A DNA stretch of 64,000 bases from Mesoflavibacter sp. (GTDB lineage: Bacteria; Pseudomonadota; Alphaproteobacteria; UBA8366; Aestuariispiraceae), in the NCBI GenBank assembly GCA_017792345.1, contig CP051228.1, forward strand, positions 1,054,001 to 1,118,000. The letters run 5' to 3'. A program made the position numbers and the translations under genes. The notes beneath the pieces are model-generated. The model saw only the letters and a program-made list of their open reading frames with translations, was not told the origin of the DNA and made no database searches. Below are positions 35,313 to 42,954 of the stretch, one piece after another; the stretch's first letter is position 1, and every line of letters begins with the position of its first letter.

Positions 35313-37496
35313 ATGCTGAAGCGTTTCCGCGAGCGCATCGGAGGCCTTCGGGCTGTCCGGTGGCTGGCCAAGCTTGTTCCAATTCATAAATTACGCCTGT
35401 CAAATATTCGGATTGGCCGGCGTGTCTTCCTTGCCGTTCTTCTGCCCATCCTTGGCATGATCGGCTTCGCCGGGCTTGTGGTCTGGGAAAGCCAGAAAGA
35501 GGCAGAGAATTCCGCCGGTGTCCGGCATCTGGCGGATATGTCCCTGGCCGTCAGCGCAACCGTCCATCAACTTCAGATCGAGCGTGCTCAATCCGTCGGC
35601 GTCATCGTGACCGGAGGCGCAGCCTTCGCGGATGTCCTTCCGGCCCAGATCGAGACGACGGATACCGCCGCCTCCGCAATGGCCGACCTGCTGTCCCGAA
35701 CCGATCTGTCCCGCTATGGCGAGGTCTTCGCCCGGAAAGCCGCGGCGGGGCTCGACGCGTTGGCTGGGCTGGATCCGTTGCGAGCATCCGTGCGGCAGAA
35801 TTCCATAACGGCTGCCGAGGCATCCCGGGAATTCGGGGCGTTGAACGCGACCCTGCTGGCGATCATTGAAGAGGCCGCCCTGGCCTCGACCGATGTCGAA
35901 ATCACCGCGGCCATCGTCTCCTACACCGCGATCCTGCAGGGTAAGGAACGGGGAGCGGAGGAGCGCGCAATCGGGATCGTCGGCTTCGCGACGGAGGATT
36001 TCACGCCGGACATGCTGTCGCGGGTTCAGCTTCTGATCGGCAGTTGGGACGCCTATGCAGCGCTGTTCTGGACCTTCGCGACCGATGACGAACGCATATT
36101 CTTCGTGCGCACGATGAACAGTGTGGCCGTGACCCAGGTCAACCGGATGCGCCAGGTCGTCATCGATCTACCGATTACCGGAAAGCTGCGGGGCATCAAA
36201 CCGACAACCTGGTATGACGCCACCACCGCCCGTCTCGACCGGCTGAAACTGATCGAGGATCACCTTTCCGAGAACCTGGACCGCCGGGCCAGCACCCTGG
36301 TCGGTGCCGCCGAAACAAACTTCCTGGTCACGCTGATCGCGACCTGTGTGTTGCTGACCCTGACGGCCGCTGTCGTCTGGTATGTCGCACGCAGTATCAC
36401 GCGGCCCGTCGCCCGGGTGACCGCCACCATGAACGCGTTGGCGGATGGCGATGTGCATCTCACCATTCCGGATGCGGACCGGCGCGACGAGATTGGGGCG
36501 ATGGCACGCGCCGTGGAAATTTTCCGGGCAAACAAGGTCGAGGCCGACCAACTTGCCGCCGAACAGGCCGAGGCGCGCGAGCGGCGGCAGAAGCGGACAG
36601 AGGCGATGGAGGCGCTCGCTCGGGATTTCGACAGCAAGATCGCGGGCATTCTGCGGCAGGTGGCGGGCGCGACGGATTCGCTGAAACTGACGGCCGAGGC
36701 AATGGCCAGCGCCGCCGATCAGACCACCCAACAGTCAAATGCGGTGTCCGCCGCATCGGAGGAAGCCGCTGAAAATGTGCATACCGTCACCGCCGCCGCG
36801 GAAGAGTTGAGCGCGTCGATCGCGGAAATCAGCGGTCAGGTTCAGCAATCGACCGACATCGCCCGGCGCGCCGTCGCATCTGCCGACGGCACGCGGGACC
36901 GTATTCATTCCCTGGCCCAAGCCTCCCAGAAGATCGGCGACGTGGTCGATCTGATCACCGACATCGCGGCTCAGACCAACCTGCTCGCGCTGAATGCCAC
37001 GATCGAGGCGGCGCGGGCCGGGGATGCGGGCAAAGGCTTCGCGGTCGTCGCCAATGAAGTCAAAAGCCTGGCCAGCCAAACCGCCAACGCAACCGGGGAA
37101 ATCGGCTCCCAGATCTCCGAAATCCAGGGGGCAACCAAAGGCGCCGTCTCTGCGATCGAGGAGATCGTCTCGGTAATCGAGCAGATCGCGGAGAACGCCG
37201 CGATGATCGCCGCCGCCGTCGAGCAGCAGAATGCCGCCACCAGCCAGATCACCGGCAATGTGGAACTCGCCGCTCACGGCACCCAAACCGTCTCGACCAG
37301 CATCCAGGGTGTCAGCATGGCCGCCGCCCGGACCGGTGACGCCGCCGGACAGGTCCTATCCTCGTCCAAGACGGTTTCGGACCAGTCCGATCTGTTGCGC
37401 GACGAGGTGGAGGGATTCTTGCGGGAAATCGCCCGGGTCCAGGCGGTCTCTACTCAAAGCACGAACAGTTCGGTCGCGGCGCCGTCCTTCTCATAG
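35313..37496 (+). CDS. Methyl-accepting chemotaxis protein with NIT sensor domain
   Basis: Transmembrane chemoreceptor of 727 aa. A membrane helix lies at about residues 38-59, followed by a periplasmic helical NIT-type domain (nitrate/nitrite sensing family; [17 protein letters not shown] is its typical first helix) to ~330. A second membrane helix lies at about 336-358, then HAMP, a coiled linker, and a methyl-accepting signalling domain with tip [20 protein letters not shown] and [14 protein letters not shown]. Whether it senses nitrate is inferred from the family. Its last 43 bases overlap the end of the convergent hydrolase gene. Confidence 0.92.
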   Translation: MLKRFRERIGGLRAVRWLAKLVPIHKLRLSNIRIGRRVFLAVLLPILGMIGFAGLVVWESQKEAENSAGVRHLADMSLAVSATVHQLQIERAQSVGVIVTGGAAFADVLPAQIETTDTAASAMADLLSRTDLSRYGEVFARKAAAGLDALAGLDPLRASVRQNSITAAEASREFGALNATLLAIIEEAALASTDVEITAAIVSYTAILQGKERGAEERAIGIVGFATEDFTPDMLSRVQLLIGSWDAYAALFWTFATDDERIFFVRTMNSVAVTQVNRMRQVVIDLPITGKLRGIKPTTWYDATTARLDRLKLIEDHLSENLDRRASTLVGAAETNFLVTLIATCVLLTLTAAVVWYVARSITRPVARVTATMNALADGDVHLTIPDADRRDEIGAMARAVEIFRANKVEADQLAAEQAEARERRQKRTEAMEALARDFDSKIAGILRQVAGATDSLKLTAEAMASAADQTTQQSNAVSAASEEAAENVHTVTAAAEELSASIAEISGQVQQSTDIARRAVASADGTRDRIHSLAQASQKIGDVVDLITDIAAQTNLLALNATIEAARAGDAGKGFAVVANEVKSLASQTANATGEIGSQISEIQGATKGAVSAIEEIVSVIEQIAENAAMIAAAVEQQNAATSQITGNVELAAHGTQTVSTSIQGVSMAAARTGDAAGQVLSSSKTVSDQSDLLRDEVEGFLREIARVQAVSTQSTNSSVAAPSFS

Positions 37497-38416
37497 CCGC
37501 GCAGCATCAGGGTCCCGGCGCCGGCATCCATTTCCGCCGCCATCCGCGTGTCGGCGTTCAGGATCGGCGCGGCAAGCCAAGCCAGCGGCGCCCCCGCCGC
37601 GTCCCGAATTCGGGCGCGGCGGGTCGCGTTTTCCTTGCCGCGCGGATGCCCGGTCAGGTCGCCGCTCAACCAGTCATTCGCCACCGCCTCCGGCGCGGCG
37701 TGAATTCGCGTTTCCACGCCCAGATGCTCGATAACGCAGCCCTCCCCTGGCCTCGTTCCGGCCAGGCTGAACAGCGCGGGCAGCGCGATCGGGGTTTCGC
37801 GGATCATCCGGACAGCCGCAGTGTAATCCGTGCAGGTTTCAAAAGCGCGCCGCGCTAGATGGGCGGGCGGCAGCGCTCTGCTGCGCCCGACCTGGACACG
37901 ATCCCACAGCCAGCCCGCCGCGACCGGCCAGCCACGCTTCAGGCGCAGGGGCGCCTGATTGATCGCCAGGGAGAACCGACCCGGTGCCATCCCGGTGATC
38001 AGTCCCGCAAAACCCGGCCATGAGATGTTGTAGAAATCGCCTGCCGCGCCGGTCTGGTGGGCCACGACCAGCTCCCGTCCCAGCCCGTCGAAGGGCCAGT
38101 CCAGGGTCCGGCGCATCGACATGCCGCCGGACTCGGCCTCAGCGACGGCAGTGGTGCAGCCCCATTCGTAACAGAAATTCATGAACCAGATGCCGCGCGG
38201 CATACCCGCCGCCAGCTCGGCGATTTCCGCGCGGTAGGGATTGTCCGTCCGCGCCGCCCACCGCGAACTGCGCCCATCGAACAGGGTCACGACCGGCGCC
38301 GACATCTTGCGCTTGCCGGCCACCAACAACCGCTCCGCCCCGGCCCGGTGGGACCGGCACAGAAGCGCGGCGCCTCCTTCCCGGATATCGACCAAGGGGA
38401 TCACTGGCATTGTCAT
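37454..38416 (-). CDS. Ntn-type linear amide hydrolase (C45 / acid ceramidase-like)
   Basis: Protein of 320 aa with the self-processing Ntn hydrolase pattern of the C45/acid-ceramidase/NAAA group. A candidate nucleophile Cys87 is in [14 protein letters not shown], followed after a short gap by [10 protein letters not shown], the family G-x-RTLDW substrate strand. Autoproteolysis would occur before Cys87, leaving it as the new N-terminus. Members cleave N-acyl amides, penicillin-type side chains or ceramide-like lipids. It has no obvious signal peptide. A TTGAAC-ATT-GTTCAA palindrome lies just upstream. The 3' end overlaps the chemoreceptor gene by 43 bases. Confidence 0.75.
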   Translation of the reverse strand: MTMPVIPLVDIREGGAALLCRSHRAGAERLLVAGKRKMSAPVVTLFDGRSSRWAARTDNPYRAEIAELAAGMPRGIWFMNFCYEWGCTTAVAEAESGGMSMRRTLDWPFDGLGRELVVAHQTGAAGDFYNISWPGFAGLITGMAPGRFSLAINQAPLRLKRGWPVAAGWLWDRVQVGRSRALPPAHLARRAFETCTDYTAAVRMIRETPIALPALFSLAGTRPGEGCVIEHLGVETRIHAAPEAVANDWLSGDLTGHPRGKENATRRARIRDAAGAPLAWLAAPILNADTRMAAEMDAGAGTLMLRGYEKDGAATELFVL

Positions 38417-38436
38417 CTTCTGTCTCTCTTAAGATT

Positions 38437-38451
38437 TGAACATTGTTCAAT
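38437..38451. promoter_or_regulatory. Operator-like palindrome before the amide hydrolase gene
   Basis: TTGAAC-ATT-GTTCAA is a perfect inverted repeat of two 6-base arms, 21 bases before the hydrolase start. On the minus strand a TTGAAT hexamer and a TAATTG hexamer lie just upstream at about promoter spacing, so a protein bound here would block transcription. The size suits a TetR- or MarR-type repressor, but no such gene is adjacent. Confidence 0.4.
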
Positions 38452-38526
38452 TACTGACAGACATAAGAATATTCAAGACCGAATCTAACGATTTCGATCC
38501 CGCCACGCGACTATCTTTAATCGGAA

Positions 38527-38582
38527 TGGTGCCCCCGGGGAGACTCGAACTCCCACTTCCGTAAGGAAAACAGATTTTGAGT
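38527..38582 (-). repeat. Left attachment site: tRNA-Leu 3' fragment
   Basis: 56 bases identical to 55109-55164. They cover the 3' end of tRNA-Leu(CAA) from the CCA through the T arm, variable arm and into the anticodon loop. Beyond base 38582 the match stops at once and no 5' half of a tRNA exists, so this is a non-functional remnant created by island integration. Confidence 0.95.
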
Positions 38583-38699
38583 TAGAAATTCTACTACTTT
38601 GCACCGCTGGGCATTACGCTGTTTTACGGTAAATATATGAAATAATTGACATAATTTGTTCGTGAGCTACTTTGGAGTACTGCTCAAATCTATCTGGCA

Positions 38700-38721
38700 T
38701 GCCATACGGGTGCCACACGGG
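38700..38721 (+). repeat. Tandem 11-bp repeat inside left island end (putative integrase arm sites)
   Basis: TGCCATACGGG is followed directly by TGCCACACGGG, two 11-base units with one mismatch. The same word recurs in the same orientation just inside the right island end. Position between the attachment core and the integrase start suits arm-type binding sites for the integrase N-terminal domain, and possibly autoregulation of its promoter. Confidence 0.55.
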
Positions 38722-38734
38722 ATCGGACCTCAGA

Positions 38735-39946
38735 ATGGCGAAAGTCAAACTTTCAAAGAGCCTAATCGATAGCTTGAAACCGGACGGGTCAAGGCGGGCC
38801 GACTACTTCGATGAGTCAATGCGCGGGTTCTTCCTGCGGGTTGAACCGAGTGGAACAAAAACGTTCTATCAGTTCTATAGAAACAAGGGCGGAAGAGGTC
38901 GCAACTTCAAGCTAGGCAGATACGGGGCCATTACCCTGTCACAGGCTCGCGATCTCGCCAGTGCTTGCATGTACGAAGTGTACAAAGGCAATGACCCTTC
39001 GGCTGATCGATCTGGGCATCGGCGTGACCCTACCGTTTCCGACCTAGCTAAGTTGTTTCGGGAACATCACATTACTTCAAAGTTGGCTGTGTCGACCCAG
39101 CGTGAGTACGGTCGCCTTCTCGACAAGCGTATCCTGCCAAAGCTCGGGTCATGGAAGGTAGTCGAAATTTCCCGGGCCGACGTTTTGAAGTGGCACCTCG
39201 AAATGAAAGAAACTCCGAGGGAGGCCAACCACGCGTTGGCGGTTCTCTCGAAAATGTTGAGCTTCTCGGTGAATACTTATGGCTTTCGAGAGAGCAACCC
39301 CTGCCTAGGTGTACAGAGATTTAAGGGATCGAAACGTGAACGGTTCCTTCAACCGGAAGAGTTCGCCCGACTGGGAAGCGCTATTCAAAAGGCAGCTTCA
39401 GATGGCGGCCGGAACATTTTCGCTGTACGTGCCATACAGCTCCTGGCCTTATCAGGTTGCCGTCGGTCTGAGGTGCTTTCTCTCAAGTGGACGTTTGTGG
39501 ACAAGGAACGTTCATGCCTTCACTTGCCAACCAGCAAAACCGGAAAGAAGACGGTTCCCCTTGGGGCACCCGCCTTGGCCTGTCTCCAATCAATTCCCAA
39601 GCTTAAAGGCTCAGTTTGGGTGTTCCCAAATTTTGATGGGGAAGGCCATCTAAGGGCGCTCGACTGGACATGGTATCAAATCAGGAAGGAGGCCGGACTC
39701 ACAGATTTGAGGCTGCACGATCTTAGGCATACGTTTGCGAGCGTTGGGGCATCGCAGGGCGTCGGGCTATCCATCCTCGGAAAAGCGCTAGGACAGTCGC
39801 AGTTGGCCACCACGCAGCGGTATGCACATTTGTACGATGATCCTGTGAACAACGCTGTCGGCTCCATCAGCGAATTCATTGAGGGAGCGATGTCCGGTCA
39901 TACCGCGAAGATCATTCCACTAGGGAAAGACAAGAAGGCCTCGTGA
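38735..39946 (+). CDS. int: Island integrase, tyrosine recombinase of the DUF4102/P4 type
   Basis: Site-specific recombinase of about 403 aa. The N-terminal DUF4102-type arm-binding domain has RRADYFDESMRGFFLRVEPSG and FYRNKGGRGRNFKLGRYG, then a core-binding helical domain, then a catalytic domain with Arg in LSGCRRSEVLSLKW, HDLRHTFAS (His-x-x-Arg) and the nucleophile Tyr in TTQRYAHL. It catalyses integration and excision at the 56-bp tRNA repeat. The frame is open 21 codons further upstream, but MAKVKLSKSLIDSL is the usual family start. It reads into the island from the left attachment site. Confidence 0.93.
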   Translation: MAKVKLSKSLIDSLKPDGSRRADYFDESMRGFFLRVEPSGTKTFYQFYRNKGGRGRNFKLGRYGAITLSQARDLASACMYEVYKGNDPSADRSGHRRDPTVSDLAKLFREHHITSKLAVSTQREYGRLLDKRILPKLGSWKVVEISRADVLKWHLEMKETPREANHALAVLSKMLSFSVNTYGFRESNPCLGVQRFKGSKRERFLQPEEFARLGSAIQKAASDGGRNIFAVRAIQLLALSGCRRSEVLSLKWTFVDKERSCLHLPTSKTGKKTVPLGAPALACLQSIPKLKGSVWVFPNFDGEGHLRALDWTWYQIRKEAGLTDLRLHDLRHTFASVGASQGVGLSILGKALGQSQLATTQRYAHLYDDPVNNAVGSISEFIEGAMSGHTAKIIPLGKDKKAS

Positions 39947-39955
39947 ACAACATCG

Positions 39956-39984
39956 TTGACGGGCGCATCCGTTATGTCTATACA
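39956..39984 (+). promoter_or_regulatory. Sigma70-like promoter before the AlpA-like gene
   Basis: TTGACG (39956-39961) and TATACA (39979-39984) are separated by exactly 17 bases. They lie 115 bases before the AlpA-like start and just after the integrase stop. It is one of the better promoter matches in the island and would drive alpA and probably the reverse transcriptase gene. Confidence 0.5.
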
Positions 39985-40099
39985 TATTTCTACGTAGTTC
40001 GCCGATACCAAGGAGGGTGTGCGAGCGTTGGCTTAAACATGAGCCAGCAGCTTAGCCCACCGAGGAAGGGGTGACGCTGGCTCCAAAGTGGAGAGTGTC

Positions 40100-40297
40100 A
40101 TGTCCGGTATCGCGCTAGAACTCCTTTCTGAACAAGAAGTCGCCAATTTGCTGCAGGTTAGTCCGCGCACGGTCCAGTCGTGGCGTCTCAATGGCTTTGG
40201 CCCTCCGTTCATCAAGGTCGGTCGTTTGGTCCGCTACCAGAAAAGCGAAGTGTTTCAGTTTCTTGCTGACAACAAACATGCGTCTACGTCCGCGTAA
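40100..40297 (+). CDS. AlpA-like helix-turn-helix protein, putative excisionase
   Basis: Small DNA-binding protein of 65 aa with a MerR-like helix-turn-helix (HTH_17): LLSEQEVANLLQVSPRTVQ, SWRLNGFGPPFIKVG, VRYQKSEVFQFL. Proteins of this type beside P4-type integrases act as excisionases or as activators of the integrase gene. The ATG at 40100 is preferred to a GTG four codons upstream because GGAGAG lies just before it. It is followed after 43 bases by the reverse transcriptase gene, with a 16-bp palindrome in the gap. Confidence 0.85.
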   Translation: MSGIALELLSEQEVANLLQVSPRTVQSWRLNGFGPPFIKVGRLVRYQKSEVFQFLADNKHASTSA

Positions 40298-40306
40298 GAG
40301 ACAATC

Positions 40307-40322
40307 ATGAAATTGATTTCAC
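40307..40322. repeat. Island palindrome copy 1, upstream of reverse transcriptase
   Basis: ATGAAATTGATTTCAC, arms TGAAAT / ATTTCA around two bases. It lies in the 43-base gap between the AlpA-like stop and the reverse transcriptase start (19 bases before the ATG). The same element occurs five times in the second recombinase gene and once in the UPF0489 gene. The position suggests an operator, but another role is possible. Confidence 0.75.
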
Positions 40323-40340
40323 GCGGGGTGTGAGGCTGGA

Positions 40341-41567
40341 ATGATGTCGAGTCTGACGAAATCCGAGAAAGATCAGATCAAGAAAGCTCGAAAGCGGACC
40401 AAGCAATTGTTGGATCGTGTCCGAGACGCTCGGCACAACAAGGCGAGGCACCAGGTTCGTCAGTGTTTCAAGTCCTTCGAGTTTCGGCTTGCTGCAGTAG
40501 ACCAAGCTCAACGGAAAAAGCGTCTCGGTACTTCGAAGAACCCGGTTAGTGTCGCTGAACTTCTTGATCCTTGGTACGGGACGACCGAAAAAGTCGGACT
40601 GAATGCCACCCCCAAATCCAAGGAGGGCGAGTTTCGTCCTACCGCCGAGTTCGGGCTCGAAAACACGGCCCTGCAAATTATGGTCCGAGATGTGTTGAAT
40701 GCTCGGGGGGCGTTTTCCGAATACCAAACCCAATTCAAAGGAGGTGTACCAGAAGCCATCAAGAGGGTTAGGGCAGCCCTGGAGTCCGGCAAGGTTTATG
40801 CTCTGACCTGTGACTTGCAGAACTGCTTCGGCAGTTTTCAGGAAGAGGGTCTTAAAGCCTCGCTACCGTTACCCAAAGAAGTGACCGAGAAAGTCGTTAT
40901 GTCTAAGGGCATGTCTTTCAGTCCTATGGGGATCCTTAATCAGATCATGAGCACGGATGAGATGCACGAACTGTGCAAAGGGGACGTGGACGACCACATC
41001 TCCGAATTTCTTATCCAGGCCCGGTCAGGCATTCCGCAAGGGTCCGTATGCTCGCCTGTCGTCGCGGAGACGATTCTCGCCCAAGTCTTCGGGCAAGTCG
41101 TTACGTCGTGTGAAGTCGTCAGTTATGCGGACAACACGATAATCCTCGGGACGGATGAAAACGCAGTGTGCGAGACTTTTAAAGCCTTGCGGAGTGCCTT
41201 TGAGGCACACCTGGCCGGGCCGCTTTCGCTCATGGTTGAAGGTCACTTTCAACCCGGCGATCCCATCCAGTTCTTGGGGGTCATGATCACGTTGAAGGGC
41301 GGTGTCGTGTCGGTAGATGTCTTGCCGAGCAAGGTACTTGAGATCAGGGAAAAGCTAAAAACGCTTCGCAAGAAAATTCGAGACCCGAAGAAGACAATCC
41401 GCCATCGGCAATATCTTTTAAGCAAATACATTCAGACTTCGAAAGGCTGGTGCAGCACGTATGCAGGGACCGAAAGCGTGAAGTTGTACGAAACCGAGTT
41501 CCGGAAAAAGCTGGAGCAATGTGTTCAATCCTGCGTGGAACCGGAACTGTTTTGCATTAATTGGTGA
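40341..41567 (+). CDS. Reverse transcriptase with YADN active-site box
   Basis: RNA-directed DNA polymerase-like protein of 408 aa. A basic, helical N-terminus (~1-60, many Lys/Arg) is followed by fingers (RPTAEFGLENTALQIMVRDVL), motif A with Asp158 (LTCDLQNCFGSF), the SGIPQGSVCSP motif (229-239), then VVSYADNTIIL at 259-269 where the usual YxDD is YADN, so the second catalytic Asp is Asn265. FLGVMI (311-316) matches the primer-grip motif, and a ~90-residue basic thumb-like tail follows. There is no maturase X, HNH or protease domain, so it is not a standard group II intron protein. Its neighbours are AlpA-like, RarA-like and recombinase genes. It belongs to none of the retron or DGR layouts I can recognise. 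Confidence 0.85.
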   Translation: MMSSLTKSEKDQIKKARKRTKQLLDRVRDARHNKARHQVRQCFKSFEFRLAAVDQAQRKKRLGTSKNPVSVAELLDPWYGTTEKVGLNATPKSKEGEFRPTAEFGLENTALQIMVRDVLNARGAFSEYQTQFKGGVPEAIKRVRAALESGKVYALTCDLQNCFGSFQEEGLKASLPLPKEVTEKVVMSKGMSFSPMGILNQIMSTDEMHELCKGDVDDHISEFLIQARSGIPQGSVCSPVVAETILAQVFGQVVTSCEVVSYADNTIILGTDENAVCETFKALRSAFEAHLAGPLSLMVEGHFQPGDPIQFLGVMITLKGGVVSVDVLPSKVLEIREKLKTLRKKIRDPKKTIRHRQYLLSKYIQTSKGWCSTYAGTESVKLYETEFRKKLEQCVQSCVEPELFCINW

Positions 41568-41823
41568 TGGACACTAGCGACAGGCTAGAGACACAAAAAA
41601 ACCATATTAACCCCCTCCCCATAATAGTGATTTCAAGAACCCAAGATATTGGATTCGTTTCAGATACTTACTCGGACTACATCACCAGGATAACGTAGAG
41701 ACACTTCGAACACCTCGCTCCAGTTAGTGTCTCCGCCTCTGATGACGTCGACTGATCCCCTCATTTACTGGTGTCAGGGGCAGCATAGCCTACCGGTGTG
41801 ATAACGAACCGGAGGCAATCCTA
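41568..41823 (+). other. Intergenic region after the reverse transcriptase, with GAGACAC repeats
   Basis: 256 bases with no convincing gene. GAGACAC occurs at 41588-41594 and 41698-41704, and its reverse complement at 41727-41733. GAGACACT (41698-41705) and AGTGTCTC (41726-41733) form a perfect 8-bp stem with a 20-base loop. A smaller stem CTAGC/GCTAG lies at 41574-41588. Because reverse transcriptases outside introns often use a neighbouring structured RNA, this is the best place to look for one. A GGAGGCA ribosome site at the end serves the next gene. Confidence 0.4.
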
Positions 41824-42954
41824 ATGAGATCAAAACCCGATACAGACAAGACCAACACCGCCCCCGACTTGGGGGCGTTTTCATTTGAACCTAAAGGCAG
41901 ACTGCCCTGCGACAGATGGTTGGCCAGCCGTGTATTGCCCAAGGCCATCCGTCGAGGTGATCTGGTCACCACAGAGCGAGCAGCGACAACACTGTCGATG
42001 CTGGACCGCAAGGGACTGTGGAGGCTCCTGCATCGGATTGCCTTCCACAACATCGGGATCGCCGACCCCGGACTTGTCTGGGCTGTATCAGCCTTTTGTC
42101 TGGACCCGATGTTCCGAGCGGCAAAAGGCGGCGACCTTCGCGTGGCCTATTGGCTATGCGGCCTGCTTGCGCAAAGCGTGAAGGACCGGACAGCGGTTCA
42201 ACTCGCCTACGCGGCCAAGCATCCCCCAAACGTGGAGAACGCCCGAAAGCGGATACTGAACCTAACCAGGAATGAACAGCTGGATATCATCCAGGACCGA
42301 TCCCAAGACTTGCTCGTGCGAGCTAACTCGGTGCTGTCCATCCTGGACAACGCAGGCCAGAAGTGCCGCACATCGAGAAGCGGTCTTGCTCAAGCATTTC
42401 ATTCCTTGGGGGTCGATGACCCGATTGTCTGGGTAGCCCTGACCTCCTCTCGTAAGTGCGGGGACAAGGCCATGGGGCTGTTACCGCTGCTGACCGCTCA
42501 GCTACTAAGGGAACCGCACGCGGGACCTATCTCCAGCACTCCGCCGATCCAAGAAGATGTGGAAGGCGTCCCGCTATACGCTTTGGATCACCGCATCGCG
42601 TCAGGTCGAACCATGTTGCGGGCCTGGGGAGAGATCGCCCCCACCCTTCGAACAGAAATGACCAAGACGGTCGCGAAAAGCAGAGGCTACACGGCCTCAA
42701 AACTCCTGCTGGAAGATATCGAGGGCGACCGATGCGCAACGGTCCTCGACTGGCCCACAGGTCGGGTGGTCACCGCATTATCGACCCAGGCGCTCTTGCA
42801 CCGACTGAAAACTTCTCCTGCGGAATGGAACGGGTTGAAGCGGGCCGCTAAGCGGGACCTCCCAATCCTGAATGAGTTACGACGAGAGGGGCTGAAAAAA
42901 CACATCGACCAGTTTCGGGCGACCGAGAACCGATATCGGGGGATCGACCAATGA
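41824..42954 (+). CDS. Protein resembling the RarA C-terminal helical region
   Basis: Protein of 376 aa. Residues ~35-125 read like the helical part that follows the ATPase in RarA/MgsA-type proteins: LPKAIRRGDLVTTERAATTL, then GLWRLLHRIAFHNIGIADP and LVWAVSAFCLD. No Walker A or B is present, so it has no ATPase of its own. The remaining ~250 residues are helical and basic and I do not recognise them. It lies between the reverse transcriptase and the second recombinase and overlaps the latter by four bases (ATGA), so the two are translationally coupled. A role in handling DNA at forks or recombination ends is a guess from the resemblance. Confidence 0.75.
   Translation: MRSKPDTDKTNTAPDLGAFSFEPKGRLPCDRWLASRVLPKAIRRGDLVTTERAATTLSMLDRKGLWRLLHRIAFHNIGIADPGLVWAVSAFCLDPMFRAAKGGDLRVAYWLCGLLAQSVKDRTAVQLAYAAKHPPNVENARKRILNLTRNEQLDIIQDRSQDLLVRANSVLSILDNAGQKCRTSRSGLAQAFHSLGVDDPIVWVALTSSRKCGDKAMGLLPLLTAQLLREPHAGPISSTPPIQEDVEGVPLYALDHRIASGRTMLRAWGEIAPTLRTEMTKTVAKSRGYTASKLLLEDIEGDRCATVLDWPTGRVVTALSTQALLHRLKTSPAEWNGLKRAAKRDLPILNELRREGLKKHIDQFRATENRYRGIDQ

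Noticed and set aside
38527-38582. Second tRNA-Leu gene
   Set aside because: Only the 3' 56 bases are present; no D arm or 5' acceptor follows, so it is an attachment-site remnant.
40341-41567. Group II intron or DGR reverse transcriptase
   Set aside because: No maturase or endonuclease domain, no intron domain V-like sequence around the gene, and no variable-repeat/template-repeat pair or accessory Avd gene.
40341-41567. Retron
   Set aside because: The gap before the gene is only 43 bases, too short for an msr-msd, and the usual retron VTG motif region is not apparent.
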